64,000 bases of DNA. Source: Actinoplanes subtropicus. Its GTDB lineage: Bacteria > Actinomycetota > Actinomycetes > Mycobacteriales > Micromonosporaceae. A program made the translations under genes and the position numbers. The stretch is taken from positions 1-64,000 of the forward strand of contig NZ_JOJL01000023.1 of the NCBI RefSeq assembly GCF_000721705.1, written 5' to 3'. The notes under the pieces were generated by a model that saw only the letters and a list, made by a program, of their open reading frames with translations, did no database searches and had not been told where the DNA came from. Within the stretch, counting starts at the first letter, position 1. Every line of letters starts with the position of its first letter. Positions 18,401 through 26,920 of this stretch are shown here, piece after piece.

Positions 18401-18878
18401 CCTCGACCGCGATGAAATCCGGATGGATCCGCGAAATCGGCTCCAACCCCGCCGCGCACCGGCCCGCCCACAACGCCAGCGCTTCGACATAAAGCGAAAC
18501 CGCCCGCTCGGGATCACCAGCCTGGGCGGCCTGCGCCACCAACGCCCGGAACCGCAGCAGATCACACGACTCTTCGGTCATCCGCAGCTGATAGCCGGCC
18601 GCCTGCCGCACCAGGTATTGCCCGGTAGCTCGGATCGGCAGGTCCGGCTCGATCAGCCGCCGTAACACCCCGACACAGCGGTGCACCACATTCACCGCGC
18701 TCGCCGGAGGATCCTGCGGCCAGATCGCGTCGACCAACTCGCTCACACTCACGACCGATCCAGCCCGGGCCAGCAACAGAGCAAGCACCAGACGCTGCTG
18801 ACGACCACCAAGGTCCAACTCCGCCGCCCCGGACCAAGCCCGGACCGGGCCGAGGATCGAGAACCGAACGGCCGCCAT
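15402..18878 (-). CDS. SARP-type / ATPase / LuxR hybrid regulator, copy 2
   Basis: A 1158-residue paralogue of the regulator at 9867-13334, with the same module order: winged helix (MAAVRFSILGPVRAWSG), BTAD, ATPase with GTPGVGKSALL and VLLLYDDAQWLD, TPR-like region and LuxR helix-turn-helix (LSAQEMQIADFAAQGLTSEE, RLFISRHAVNAHLSRI). Long stretches are identical to copy 1. The leader upstream of the start is also duplicated (cccgccctcccccggcacct in both). ATG start with GGGAGGGCGGG before it. A tandem duplication with two genes in between is the simplest reading. The 3' end overlaps the NmrA-like gene tail-to-tail. Confidence 0.85.
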   Translation of the reverse strand: MAAVRFSILGPVRAWSGAAELDLGGRQQRLVLALLLARAGSVVSVSELVDAIWPQDPPASAVNVVHRCVGVLRRLIEPDLPIRATGQYLVRQAAGYQLRMTEESCDLLRFRALVAQAAQAGDPERAVSLYVEALALWAGRCAAGLEPISRIHPDFIAVEAERSHAVRDAADLALRLEQVRVILPALRQAGAENPFDEAVQARLLLVLAADGRQAEALDLFQQLRRRLREELGIDPGQELLDVQAQLLHPEPPPPRAAAAASGTLPALAPMIGRETEMRRMRRLLADAADGRGSALLIRGTPGVGKSALLRAVADDAAQRGFTVLSTAGVETEQWFPFAALHLLLQPVFRRIDHLPDPHRVALRSAFGAADQQPDAHRVAFAVLELLADIADRQPVLLLYDDAQWLDIPSRDVLSFVARRSRDHAMLAVAAARPETDRRPAVADLPETNLQTLDPSAAAQLLDKVAPGLAAPTRAHILEQSAGNPLALVELPKAIRDNDETGLDLQLTQRLEVAFAARTDVLSPACRSFVLVLAAEPTAPLSHLLEVSSRVAGSRTTAEVVREAAEGGLVTLVEHRPVFRHPLMRSAVYKRATVTERTAVHRALAVAFEGVPERGLAHLAAATFGPDDDLATRLEQLADDAQARGKVAAAVPALSQAAGLVSDGHRRTRILVRAAQLSSDLNDKHHARMLLDRADLRVAGPVERARLLLVSESAVFEPDEPDRRIRELVRTAGAAFDEGARDVAENLMWRAAARCFFQDAGAATRAATAAELNRWGADPDSPGALVVRAYAEPFRYGADILERLDRVTANRQDGRLMHYLFSAAIALGDFSRTTRYSREAGKLWRAQGRLGLLARSTSGSWMRLYLGQLDEAQTESEEGRRLARETGDTMVELGLIATAALVAAMQGKPSYAAALIAELRAADMFPGMPAISVMAQQADGLLALFNGTASHAYATLAAIFDPTDPHYHSSIRWLVAPDLADAAVAAGASAEARELLTELPELARQLPSDMMTMAHAYTNAVLAPDDEVDQLFADGLTALPAGSRLIQARLTLQHGRRLLRQGRDGRALLRTARDEFDLVGARPWAGMARAELHATGEASPQPRPSTSSHLSAQEMQIADFAAQGLTSEEIAERLFISRHAVNAHLSRIRATTDGTVTAG

Positions 18879-19010
18879 GTCCCGCCCTCCCCCGGCACCT
18901 CGTCAGCGAAATCATGATCCCCCCTCCAAATCCGTCCTTCAACAGCGGATACGTGATATCAAGAACGTCAAATTGGCTCGGGGGGTTCTCGTCCCGCGAG
19001 GGCTCTGCAC

Positions 19011-19721
19011 TCACGCGGCCGTTCGGTCCGGTGCACAATTGGGGTTACCGGTCGGCTTGCCGCGCCCCCGGCGGACCACCTCGTTGGTGAGCAGGCCGAT
19101 GAGGGCCGTCGTGCCCTCGCCTCCGGCAGCCTCGAGGAAGGCCTCCAACAGGTCCTCTCGGTGCGCCGGTTCGACCGGGTTCTGCCGTTGCCCCGCGAGG
19201 TGCGTGCGAGCTCGGCAAGCCAATTGCCGCGCGTTGGCCTGGCTGAGTTCGAGCATGTCAGCGATGTCGCCAAACGAATAGTCGAACGCCTCGCGCAGCA
19301 CGTAGACGGCGCGCTCGACGGGGGAAAGCCGTTCCAACAGGAGATGCATGGCGAGCTCGAGCTCCTCGCGGCGTTCGGCCGCGGCCGCTGGGTCGGCGGC
19401 CGCGCGGTCGTGCCCCGGTAGCCCGACGCCCGAGCTGACCTCCCGACGCGAGTGGGCCGAGGTTGCCGTGTTGAGGGCAGCACGCTTCGCGACCGTAGCC
19501 AGAAACGCGACCCGGTCGCGGACCTGTGCCCGGTCGGTCCGTTGCCACCGAATCCACACCTCCTGAACGACGTCCTCGGCGTCGGAGGCCCGGCCCAGCA
19601 TCTGGTAAGCGATCCCGAAGAGTCGACGACGCGCGCTCTCGAACGCCACCGCATCGGATGTCCAGGAAAGCGACGGATCGGCGAATTCCCGCGAAGCCCG
19701 CTCGAGCAGAGACTCGGACAC
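19011..19721 (-). CDS. ECF41-like RNA polymerase sigma factor, C-terminally truncated
   Basis: A 236-residue ECF sigma factor. Sigma-2 region: LFGIAYQMLGRASDAEDVVQ. Sigma-4 region: LERLSPVERAVYVLREAFDY then FGDIADMLELSQANARQLAC. ECF41 members continue with a SnoaL-like extension of about 100 residues that modulates activity; here only its start (LLEAFLEAAGGEGTTALIGL...) is present before a divergent tail and stop. The missing portion matches the fragment at 9097-9303. GTG start with GAGGAGG upstream. The gene is divergent from arcDABC, whose promoter has the ECF41-type form. Its own upstream region has only a partial match (TGTCACT). Confidence 0.85.
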   Translation of the reverse strand: MSESLLERASREFADPSLSWTSDAVAFESARRRLFGIAYQMLGRASDAEDVVQEVWIRWQRTDRAQVRDRVAFLATVAKRAALNTATSAHSRREVSSGVGLPGHDRAAADPAAAAERREELELAMHLLLERLSPVERAVYVLREAFDYSFGDIADMLELSQANARQLACRARTHLAGQRQNPVEPAHREDLLEAFLEAAGGEGTTALIGLLTNEVVRRGRGKPTGNPNCAPDRTAA

Positions 19722-19947
19722 GATTGCCTCCTCAGCGTCGGCGTCCAGTGCCCACGAACGCTAGGGAGGCTGAGTGCGGAAGCAGTGCTGAACGAGTGAC
19801 AGTAAGGGGTCACTGAGAAGGGCGCCGATGTCACCAACCGGCGCAGTTTCACCAAAGCGGCCGCCGCATGGGAGGCCGATCCGCGCTCGCTCGGGGCCGG
19901 CCGAGGACGACCCCTTCCGGCACGCCGGCTTTCCGGGCCGTGCTTGG

Positions 19948-19975
19948 TGTCACGAGCCGCTGTCGGGCGTGGTCC
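19948..19975 (+). promoter_or_regulatory. ECF41-type promoter for the arc operon
   Basis: TGTCACG (19948-19954), 15 bp, TGGTCC (19970-19975), 32 bp before a short leader frame and 58 bp before arcD. It lies in the gap that separates the sigma gene from the arc operon. Confidence 0.65.
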
Positions 19976-20007
19976 TAGCTTCCGCAAACCTGATGAGGAG
20001 GCTCGGC

Positions 20008-20037
20008 ATGCTCACAAGACAAGGCCAAACCGGATGA
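20008..20037 (+). CDS. Nine-codon leader peptide frame overlapping arcD
   Basis: ATG 20008 encodes MLTRQGQTG and stops at 20035-20037, overlapping the arcD ATG as ATGA. It has the better ribosome site of the two (GAGGAGGCTCGGC), whereas arcD has almost none. This looks like translational coupling of arcD to a leader peptide. It contains one Arg codon, so arginine attenuation is possible but not supported by a run of Arg codons. Confidence 0.45.
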   Translation: MLTRQGQTG

Positions 20038-21440
20038 GCGCGACGGTGGTCGGCGGTGCGCCGCCGCAGACAGAAGATGGCCGGGAACCAGGTCAGCACG
20101 ACGAGCAGCGCTTCGGCCTGCCAACCGCGACCGCCCTGGTGGTCGGTTCGGTGGTCGGTACCGGCGTGTTCGCGCTGCCGTCGGCGCTGGCCGGCTTCGG
20201 CCCGATTTCCCTGGCGGCGTTCGGCCTGGTGACGGTCGGGGCCATCGCCCTGGCATGGACATTCGAGGCGCTGAATCGGCGCACCCCGGGGTCCGGCGGT
20301 CCCTACCGGTACGCCCGAGAAGCGTTCGGCGACTTCGCCGGCTTCGTCAACGCCTGGAGTTATTGGATCACCGCATGGGCGGGCAACGCCGCCATCGTGG
20401 TGGCCTGGGTCGGCTACGTCGAGGTGTTCTGGAACAGCTCGCACGCCAAGCCCTGGTCGATCTTGATCGCGTTGGCCGGGTTGTGGCTGCCGGCCGCGAT
20501 CAACCTGGCCGGGATCCGCAGCCTCGCGGTGGTGCAGGTGGTCACGACGGTGCTGAAGTTCGTCCCGCTGCTGTTCATGGCGACGGTCGGGCTGCTGTTC
20601 GTCAAGTCGGCCAACTTCGGCGCGTTCAACGCGACCGGTGGTTCCGCCCTCGGCGCGATCAGTGCCGCCGCCGCGATCACACTGTTCGCGTACATCGGGA
20701 TCGAGACCGCCTCGGTGGCCGCCGGCCGCGTGGTCCATCCACGCCGCAACGTCGGCCGGGCGACGATTCTGGGCACGCTGGCCTGCGCCGTGGTGTACCT
20801 CCTCGGCACGGTGGCCGTGTTCGGCACGGTCAGCCGGGACGCCTTGGCCGCCTCGACGGCACCGTTCACCGACTCGGCCAACGCGATCTTCGGTGGCCGA
20901 TGGGCCGGGGACACGGTCGCGATCGCCGCGATCGTCTCGGGATTCGGTGCCCTGGTCGGCTGGACCCTGATCGTCGGCGAGATGCCGCAGGCCGCGGCTC
21001 GGCAGCGGCTGTTCCCCGCCCCATTCGCGCAGGACAGCCGGCGCGGCGTACCGGCCTATGGCATCGTCGCGGGAACGCTGCTCGCGTCGACGTTGACGGT
21101 GATCAGCTACACCAGCTTCGCCAAGGTGTTCACCACCGTGGTCCTGCTGTCGGTGCTGACCGCCGTCATCCCGTACCTCTTCTCGGCTGCCGCGCAGGTG
21201 TATTGGTTGCTGGCCGACGGCCGCCGGGTCCACTCCGGCCACTTCCTGCGCGACCTGGTCGTCGCGGGTACCGCCCTGCTGTTCGCCTTCTGGGCCTTGG
21301 CCGGTGCCGGATACCAGGCCGCCTATTACGGGCTGTTCTGCCTGCTGCTCGGCGTGCCGGTCTACATCTGGCTCAAGGTAGGACGCCGCGAGTACGGCCC
21401 GGTGGCCGCCGACCTGCTAACTGAAGGAGTACGGCAATGA
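20034..21440 (+). CDS. arcD: Arginine/ornithine antiporter-type APC permease
   Basis: A 468-residue APC-superfamily amino-acid transporter with about 12 membrane segments. The first carries the substrate-binding signature [15 protein letters not shown], and [19 protein letters not shown] follows helix 2. Its place at the head of an arginine deiminase operon points to arginine/ornithine exchange, which supplies the pathway and exports ornithine. The ATG at 20034 is chosen by alignment with the family start and the ATGA overlap with the leader frame. The stop overlaps the arcA ATG (ATGA), so the genes are translationally coupled. Confidence 0.85.
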   Translation: MSATVVGGAPPQTEDGREPGQHDEQRFGLPTATALVVGSVVGTGVFALPSALAGFGPISLAAFGLVTVGAIALAWTFEALNRRTPGSGGPYRYAREAFGDFAGFVNAWSYWITAWAGNAAIVVAWVGYVEVFWNSSHAKPWSILIALAGLWLPAAINLAGIRSLAVVQVVTTVLKFVPLLFMATVGLLFVKSANFGAFNATGGSALGAISAAAAITLFAYIGIETASVAAGRVVHPRRNVGRATILGTLACAVVYLLGTVAVFGTVSRDALAASTAPFTDSANAIFGGRWAGDTVAIAAIVSGFGALVGWTLIVGEMPQAAARQRLFPAPFAQDSRRGVPAYGIVAGTLLASTLTVISYTSFAKVFTTVVLLSVLTAVIPYLFSAAAQVYWLLADGRRVHSGHFLRDLVVAGTALLFAFWALAGAGYQAAYYGLFCLLLGVPVYIWLKVGRREYGPVAADLLTEGVRQ

Positions 21441-22702
21441 CCCTCACCACCGGACGGCGTCTCACGGTCGGGGTGGACTCCGAGATCGGCGCACTGTGCG
21501 AGGTGATCGTGCACCGCCCGGGACTCGAACTCGACCGGCTCACCCCGGGCAACATCGCCGATCTGCTCTTCGACGACATCCTGTGGGCCAGTCAGGCGCG
21601 CAGCGAGCACGACGCGTTCGTCGAGGCCCTGCGGGACAACGACGTGACGGTTCATTTGTTCGGCGACCTGCTCGCCGGTGCGCTGGCCACGCCGGACGGC
21701 CGGACATTCGCCCTGGACCGGACGATCACCGCGGAGCGCCTCGGCGCCGGTCTCGCCCGCGAAGTTCGGGCCCTGTTCGACGACGCCGACCCGGCAACCC
21801 TGGCTGAATACCTGATCGGCGGGGTCACCAAGGCCGACCTGTCACCGCTGACCCGGCCCAGCCTGGCCTGGCAGGTTCTCGACGTCGACGACTTCGTGCT
21901 CGCCCCGCTGCCCAACACGCTCTTTCAGCGGGACAACGCCGCCTGGATCGGTACCGGCCTGACGATCGGAGCGATGGCCAAGCCGGCCCGGCGCCGCGAG
22001 TCGGTCAACACCCGCACGGTGTACCGCTACCACCCGCTGTTCCGCGACGCCGGCTTTCCCATCGTGGCCGGCGACGACGACCTCGACCGCACACCGGCGA
22101 CCGTGGAGGGTGGTGACATCCACGTCATCGCCCCCGGCGTCGTACTGATCGGGGTCGGGGAACGCACCAGCCCGACCGGCGTCGAGGCGCTGGCCAGCCG
22201 CCTGTTCGGCGCCGGGCAGGCTCATCTCGTGCTGGCCGTCGAGCTGCCCCGGGCTCGCTCTTCGATGCACCTGGACACCCTGCTCACCATGGTGGACTTC
22301 GCCACCTTCGTCGCGTACCCGTACCTGGACTGGAACAATCTGCGGTGTTGGCGTATCACGCCCGGCGGCGCCCCGGCCGGCCTCGATGTCCAGGAGAGCC
22401 GCGGCGTGCCGGCCGCGTTGGCGCAGGCACTGGACGACCCGGTGAAGGTGCTGATCGCCGATGCCGACCGCAGCAGCGCGCTGCGGGAGCAGTGGGACGA
22501 CGCGGAGAACTATCTGGCCATCGCCCCGGGCGTGGTCATGGGTTACGACCGCAACATCGTCACCAACACGATGCTGCGCAGCAACGGCATCGACGTCATC
22601 ACCCTGGCCGGCAGCGAACTCGGCCGCGGACGTGGCGGCGCCCGCTGCATGAGCTGTCCGGTACACCGCCATCCGCTGTGGCCGACCGGAGGCATCTCGT
22701 GA
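21437..22702 (+). CDS. arcA: Arginine deiminase
   Basis: A 421-residue cytoplasmic enzyme that converts arginine to citrulline and ammonia, first step of the ADI pathway. Guanidino-modifying fold signatures are intact: [33 protein letters not shown], and the catalytic Cys404 in [12 protein letters not shown] near the C-terminus. Length is typical. It overlaps arcD by four bases and arcB by four (GTGA). The pathway yields ATP without respiration and neutralises acid, which is unusual equipment for an aerobic filamentous actinomycete. Confidence 0.95.
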   Translation: MTLTTGRRLTVGVDSEIGALCEVIVHRPGLELDRLTPGNIADLLFDDILWASQARSEHDAFVEALRDNDVTVHLFGDLLAGALATPDGRTFALDRTITAERLGAGLAREVRALFDDADPATLAEYLIGGVTKADLSPLTRPSLAWQVLDVDDFVLAPLPNTLFQRDNAAWIGTGLTIGAMAKPARRRESVNTRTVYRYHPLFRDAGFPIVAGDDDLDRTPATVEGGDIHVIAPGVVLIGVGERTSPTGVEALASRLFGAGQAHLVLAVELPRARSSMHLDTLLTMVDFATFVAYPYLDWNNLRCWRITPGGAPAGLDVQESRGVPAALAQALDDPVKVLIADADRSSALREQWDDAENYLAIAPGVVMGYDRNIVTNTMLRSNGIDVITLAGSELGRGRGGARCMSCPVHRHPLWPTGGIS

Positions 22703-23685
22703 CCGGCTCCTTGCTGCGCGACCTGGATCTGGACAAGCCGCAGATCCTCGACCTGCTCGCCCTCGCGGCCCAGCTCAAACGCGACAAGCGAGGCGGCGCC
22801 GAGATCCCCCGGCTGGTCGGCAAGAACATCGTGCTGGTGTTCGAGAAGAACTCGACCCGCACCCGATGCGCGTTCGAGGTCGCCGCCCACGACCAGGGCG
22901 CCCACGCCACCTACCTCGGACCAGAGGGCTCCCATCTCGGGCGCGAGGAGTCCGTCGCCGACACCGCCCGGGTGCTGGGGCGCATGTACGACGGGATCGC
23001 GTTCCGCGGCTACGCCCAGGACACGGTGCGACAGTTCGCCGCGCACGCCGGCATACCGGTTTGGAACGCGCTCACCGACGCCTGGCATCCGACCCAGAGC
23101 CTCGCCGACCTCCTCACCATGACCGAGTACCACGGCGGCGACGTCGAGGACATCGCCTTCTGCTTCACCGGTGATGGCCACAGCAATGTCGCCCGATCGT
23201 TGCTGGTCACCGGCGCCCGGCTCGGCATGGACGTCCGCATCGCGGCGCCCACGAGCCGGCAGCCACCACCCGACGTCGTCGCCGCGGCCGAGAACGCCGC
23301 GCGTTCGAGCGGCGCCCGCCTGCTGATCACCGACGATCTCCGTACGGCGGTGCGCGGCGCCGACTTCGTCTACACCGACGTGTGGGTCAGCATGGGCGAG
23401 CCCGACGACGCGTGGGCGGCCCGGATCCCGTCGCTGTCGCCGTACCGCGTCACCGACGAGGTGCTGGACGCCAGCAACCGGTCCGGTGTGCGGTTCATGC
23501 ACTGCCTGCCGGCGATCCACAACCGCGACACCGCCATCGGCGCCCGTCTGCACCGGCAGTTCGGCCTGGACAGCGCCGAGGTGACCGAGGAGGTGTTCGA
23601 GTCGAAACGGTCGATCGTCTTCGACCAGGCCGAGAACCGGATGCACACCATCAAGGCCCTGCTCGTCCGGGCGCTGGCGGGCTGA
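22699..23685 (+). CDS. arcB: Ornithine carbamoyltransferase, catabolic
   Basis: A 328-residue carbamoyltransferase. The carbamoyl-phosphate site STRTRCAFE is near residue 52, [12 protein letters not shown] near 134, and the ornithine-site HCLPA near 270. Within an arc operon it should run in the catabolic direction, splitting citrulline to ornithine and carbamoyl phosphate. The GTG start overlaps the arcA stop. Only three bases separate its stop from arcC. Confidence 0.95.
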   Translation: MTGSLLRDLDLDKPQILDLLALAAQLKRDKRGGAEIPRLVGKNIVLVFEKNSTRTRCAFEVAAHDQGAHATYLGPEGSHLGREESVADTARVLGRMYDGIAFRGYAQDTVRQFAAHAGIPVWNALTDAWHPTQSLADLLTMTEYHGGDVEDIAFCFTGDGHSNVARSLLVTGARLGMDVRIAAPTSRQPPPDVVAAAENAARSSGARLLITDDLRTAVRGADFVYTDVWVSMGEPDDAWAARIPSLSPYRVTDEVLDASNRSGVRFMHCLPAIHNRDTAIGARLHRQFGLDSAEVTEEVFESKRSIVFDQAENRMHTIKALLVRALAG

Positions 23686-23688
23686 GCC

Positions 23689-24630
23689 GTGCGCATCGTC
23701 ATCGCCCTCGGCGGCAACGCCCTGCTGGAACGCGGCGACAAGCCCGACGCCGCAATCCAGCAACGGCACATCCGGCGGGCCGCGCAATCCCTCGCGCCAC
23801 TGACCGCCCACCACCAGCTGATCGTCTGCCACGGCAACGGACCACAGGTCGGCCTCCTGGCCCGAGAAAGCAGCTCCGACCCGGAGCTCAGCCGGCCGTA
23901 CCCGCTGGACGTACTCGGCGCCCAGACCCAAGGCATGATCGGATACTGGCTGGTCCAGGAACTCGCCAACGCAGGCGTGACAAGACCTGTCGTCGCGCTG
24001 GTGAACCAGACAGTGGTCGACGCCTGCGATCCGGCCTTCGCCACGCCCACCAAGCTCATCGGTGCCGGCTACCCGCGCGAACAGGCCGAAGCAGCCGCCG
24101 CCCGGAATGGTTCGACCGTAGCCGCGGACGGCGACCGCTGGCGAAGGGTCGTACCGTCACCCGAGCCGCGCCGCATCATCGAACAGGACACGATCCGCAC
24201 TCTGGTCGACCGCGACGTGATCGTCGTGTGCGGCGGCGGAGGCGGAGCACCAGTAACCGAGGACCGCACTGGCCGGCTCACTGGGGCGGCGGCCGTGGTG
24301 GACAAGGACCTGACCGCCGCCCTGCTCGCCCTGGCACTCGCAGCGGACCGGTTACTCGTGCTGACCGACGCACCGGCGATCATCCGCCGGTACGGCACAC
24401 CGCAAGCCGAGCCGATCCGGACCATCAGCGTCGACGACCTGGCGACGATGCCGTTGCCGGCCGGTTCGATGGGGCCGAAGGCCGACGCCTGCATGCGGTT
24501 CACCCGCGCGTCCGGACATCCCGCGGCCATCGGCCGGCTCACCGACGCGGCCGACATCCTTGCCGGCCACACCGGCACCACGATCACGCCGAACCGTACC
24601 GCCGACCCCTCCGGAGCAGAACCACGATGA
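23689..24630 (+). CDS. arcC: Carbamate kinase
   Basis: A 313-residue amino-acid-kinase-family enzyme that makes ATP from carbamoyl phosphate and ADP, last step of the ADI pathway. Signatures: IVIALGGNALLERGD at the N-terminus, CHGNGPQVGLLA near residue 50, VCGGGGGAPV near 183 and a C-terminal GSMGPKADACMRF. GTG start three bases after arcB. The stop overlaps the ATG of the STAS gene (ATGA). Confidence 0.95.
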   Translation: MRIVIALGGNALLERGDKPDAAIQQRHIRRAAQSLAPLTAHHQLIVCHGNGPQVGLLARESSSDPELSRPYPLDVLGAQTQGMIGYWLVQELANAGVTRPVVALVNQTVVDACDPAFATPTKLIGAGYPREQAEAAAARNGSTVAADGDRWRRVVPSPEPRRIIEQDTIRTLVDRDVIVVCGGGGGAPVTEDRTGRLTGAAAVVDKDLTAALLALALAADRLLVLTDAPAIIRRYGTPQAEPIRTISVDDLATMPLPAGSMGPKADACMRFTRASGHPAAIGRLTDAADILAGHTGTTITPNRTADPSGAEPR

Positions 24631-24956
24631 CGCTGCAGATGGCCGCGCCGCAGTCGCCATTCGAGATCACCGCCATGGCCGCGCCTGCCGGCATCCGCCT
24701 GCGCGGGGAGGTGGACATCGCTACCCTCCCAGCGCTGGAACTCGCCCTCGAGATACTTGTCGACCGGGTCGCCGACGCCACCATCGACCTGAGCGAGCTC
24801 ACCTTTATCGACGTCTGCGGCCTCCGGGAACTGGCCCGCGCGGCGATCCGGCTGCGCAGGGCGGGCCGATGTCTGCGGTTACGCGGCGCCAGCATGCGTA
24901 TCCGACGCATCCTATGCCTGCTCGGCTGGGCAGAACTGTTCGAAATCGTCGCGTGA
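24627..24956 (+). CDS. STAS-domain protein without the phosphorylatable serine
   Basis: A 109-residue single STAS domain of the anti-sigma-factor-antagonist fold (GIRLRGEVDIATLPALELAL, then TIDLSELTFIDVCGLRELA). In SpoIIAA-type antagonists the loop after the Asp is DSSG with a phosphorylated Ser; here it is DVCG, so classical kinase control seems impossible. It is fused to the end of the arc operon by an ATGA overlap, implying a link between arginine catabolism and a sigma/anti-sigma circuit. The partner is unknown. Confidence 0.8.
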   Translation: MTLQMAAPQSPFEITAMAAPAGIRLRGEVDIATLPALELALEILVDRVADATIDLSELTFIDVCGLRELARAAIRLRRAGRCLRLRGASMRIRRILCLLGWAELFEIVA

Positions 24957-25010
24957 CCGCCGACTCGCCGGGCACCCGAAGCCCATCCGTGGAATTCGTA
25001 GGCCAGGTGG

Positions 25011-25038
25011 TGTCACAGACCGGTCAGCCGTTCGGTCT
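25011..25038 (+). promoter_or_regulatory. ECF41-type promoter for yceI
   Basis: TGTCACA (25011-25017), 15 bp, CGGTCT (25033-25038), about 120 bp before the yceI ATG. Flanks resemble those of the site at 14582-14609. The 203-bp gap has no other visible feature. Confidence 0.65.
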
Positions 25039-25159
25039 TACCAGGTGAACCGCCACCAAGCGTGAACCTGGTCGATATCCACCGAAATGACGGAGCACAT
25101 CAACCGGTAACAACAAACCCCGACGACGTACGCCCAAGCCACTCTTCCTGGAGATTCCG

Positions 25160-25723
25160 ATGACCATGGCAGTGAAGAACGTGATTCCGAACTACCTCGC
25201 CGGCACCTGGGACATCGATCCCGTCCACTCGGAGGTGTCCTTCACCGTCCGCCACATGATGGTGAGCAAGGTACGCGGTCGGTTCGCGACATTCTCGGGG
25301 GAAATTGTCACCGGCGACGCTGTGACCGACTCATCCGTCACAGCGTCGATCGATGCCGCCTCCGTCGACACGGGCAACCGGCAGCGGGACGCCGACCTGC
25401 GCTCACCTCGCTTCTTCAATGTCGACAAGAACCCGGTGTGGACGTTCCGCTCGACCGGCGTCCGAGTCGGCGCAGGCGGCTTCGTGGTGGACGGAGAACT
25501 GACCATCAACGGTGTCACCCACACCGTCCCGCTGGCGCTCACCGTGAACGGCATCGGGCCGGACACCGACGGCGGCACCCGCGCCGGCTTCTCGGCCTCG
25601 ACGACCATCAACCGCAACGACTTCGGCATCGACATCAACCTGCCACTCGACGGCGGTGGGGTCGTGGTCAGCGACACCGTACAGATCAACTTGGAGATCG
25701 AGGCCGTCCTGCGCCGAGCCTGA
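25160..25723 (+). CDS. YceI-family lipid-binding protein
   Basis: A 187-residue protein of the YceI lipocalin-like family, which binds polyisoprenoid-type lipids. Signatures: GTWDIDPVHSEVSFTVRHMM, then DASSVTASIDAASVDTGNRQ-type strands and LTINGVTHTVPLALTV. No signal peptide is present, unlike the E. coli periplasmic member, so it is probably cytoplasmic as in many actinobacteria. Only a weak ribosome site (GGAGATTCCG) precedes the ATG. An ECF41-type promoter lies upstream; a hairpin array follows the gene. Confidence 0.88.
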   Translation: MTMAVKNVIPNYLAGTWDIDPVHSEVSFTVRHMMVSKVRGRFATFSGEIVTGDAVTDSSVTASIDAASVDTGNRQRDADLRSPRFFNVDKNPVWTFRSTGVRVGAGGFVVDGELTINGVTHTVPLALTVNGIGPDTDGGTRAGFSASTTINRNDFGIDINLPLDGGGVVVSDTVQINLEIEAVLRRA

Positions 25724-25786
25724 AGCCGCGCTACGCGCAGTCGTATCCAACCGCCCGGTGCACTGAGCTGATTGTTCCGGGACTGC

Positions 25787-25875
25787 TGTTCCGCGCGTCC
25801 TGCGGAACAATCCGCACTCCCGACGCCCGTTCCGGAACGGGCGCGACGCTGTTCCGTTGGCTTGGCGGAACAGCG
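25787..25875. repeat. Array of GTTCCG/CGGAAC hairpins
   Basis: Three inverted repeats sit in a row: 25787-25809 (TGTTCCGC arms), 25826-25841 (the perfect palindrome CCCGTTCCGGAACGGG) and 25847-25875 (CGCTGTTCCG arms with a 9-nt loop). More GTTCCG half-sites flank them (25772-25779, 25876-25903). The 343 bp between yceI and 26066 hold no gene. The array may terminate yceI transcription or be a multi-site binding region. Confidence 0.7.
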
Positions 25876-26066
25876 CCGGAACGGCCGGGCTTCCGCTTCG
25901 TTCCGCCAGGGCCCGGCCGAGCTGGCAGCGAAGCGTGCCCGGCGCCCCGCCTGCTGGCAGCGGCCTGGTGGCGCCCGGCGGGGTGTTACCGGGCGGGTAT
26001 TACCCGTGGCGCTGCCGTCACCCCAGGGGCAGGAAGCACGCTTCCCGCCCGGGGAACAGTGCGTCG

Positions 26067-26850
26067 CTATGCCGCTGTGTCAGCCATGTCACGGCGATCG
26101 GCTGGGTTGTCGACGTACTCAAGCGGCAGCTCCACACCAAGCATGATCGCCTTCTGCCGCAGAGCCCCAGACATTGCGGCGTTGCGAACGTTCCGCAACT
26201 GCTTCGCGGTCAGCCCGTACTGCGCGCGTGCATCCTGATCATTGAGCGGACCCAATACGGACCCCCCTTCAGAACACATCCTGACCCACAGACTCGCCCA
26301 CTCCATGGCCGTCGCCGCCGTCGCCGGCAGCCTCATCCCGGTCGCCACCCGTACATCCACATCGTCGACCTCATCCTTGCCCACCTTCGGCGACGCAGGC
26401 AGGACGGGCGCCGCAGGCGACGTCTTTGTGGTGGGCGCAGCTGCCTGATGACCAGGCGCCTCGACCACCGGCTCGGCCGGAACGCTCGGCGGCATCTCCG
26501 CTGTGTCAAGGCTGCCCGCCCCGGCCTGTCCCTCGCCTGTACTCGTACGCGAAATTCACCGTCGCCGAGGCGATCGCGGCGCCCCACACCAGCCGGTAGC
26601 AGCGGTCCGGGGCCTTCTTCATGCGCACCGCGCGGAAAGCGAGGAACGCGAACGTCACGCTGACCCCATCCAGCGTTCCCGGGACGAGGTACTCCCAGCC
26701 GGCATGCCAGCCCAGCACCTCCCGGCCGAAGGCGATCAGGCCGTGGAAGGAGCCGGCGAGCACCATCGCCCAGAACAGCCCGGCTGGAATCAGCGCCGCC
26801 ACCGTCAGCGCCGTATCCCTCGACTCCTCCAGGGGTAGAGCGGAGACGCG
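26067..26850 (-). pseudogene. DUF2637 (SpdB-like) gene of an integrative element, frameshifted
   Basis: The upstream half encodes three membrane segments typical of DUF2637 proteins (LTVAALIPAGLFWAMVLAGS, LVPGTLDGVSVTFAFLAFRA, GAAIASATVNFAYEY) and then runs into a stop at 26506. A one-base shift at about 26545 re-enters a frame (STGEGQAGAGSLDTAEMPPS...) that continues to a conserved C-terminus LNDQDARAQYGLTAKQLRNV. DUF2637 genes are typical of actinobacterial conjugative integrative elements. No clear start codon with a ribosome site is visible. Read as the scar of a lost element. Confidence 0.55.
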
Positions 26851-26920
26851 TCGCGGCCCCCTCGCTCCCGACCTTGCGGGTGAACGAGGGTGCCGCTTCG
26901 CGTGTTGCCGTACGTGGTGC

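Noticed and set aside
19775..19801. Possible self-promoter of the ECF sigma gene (TGTCACT, then CGCA at the ECF41 spacing)
   Set aside because: Both blocks deviate from the other seven sites; autoregulation is plausible but not supported by this match.
19826..19850. TGTCACC in the sigma-arcD gap
   Set aside because: No YGGTC block at the required spacing.
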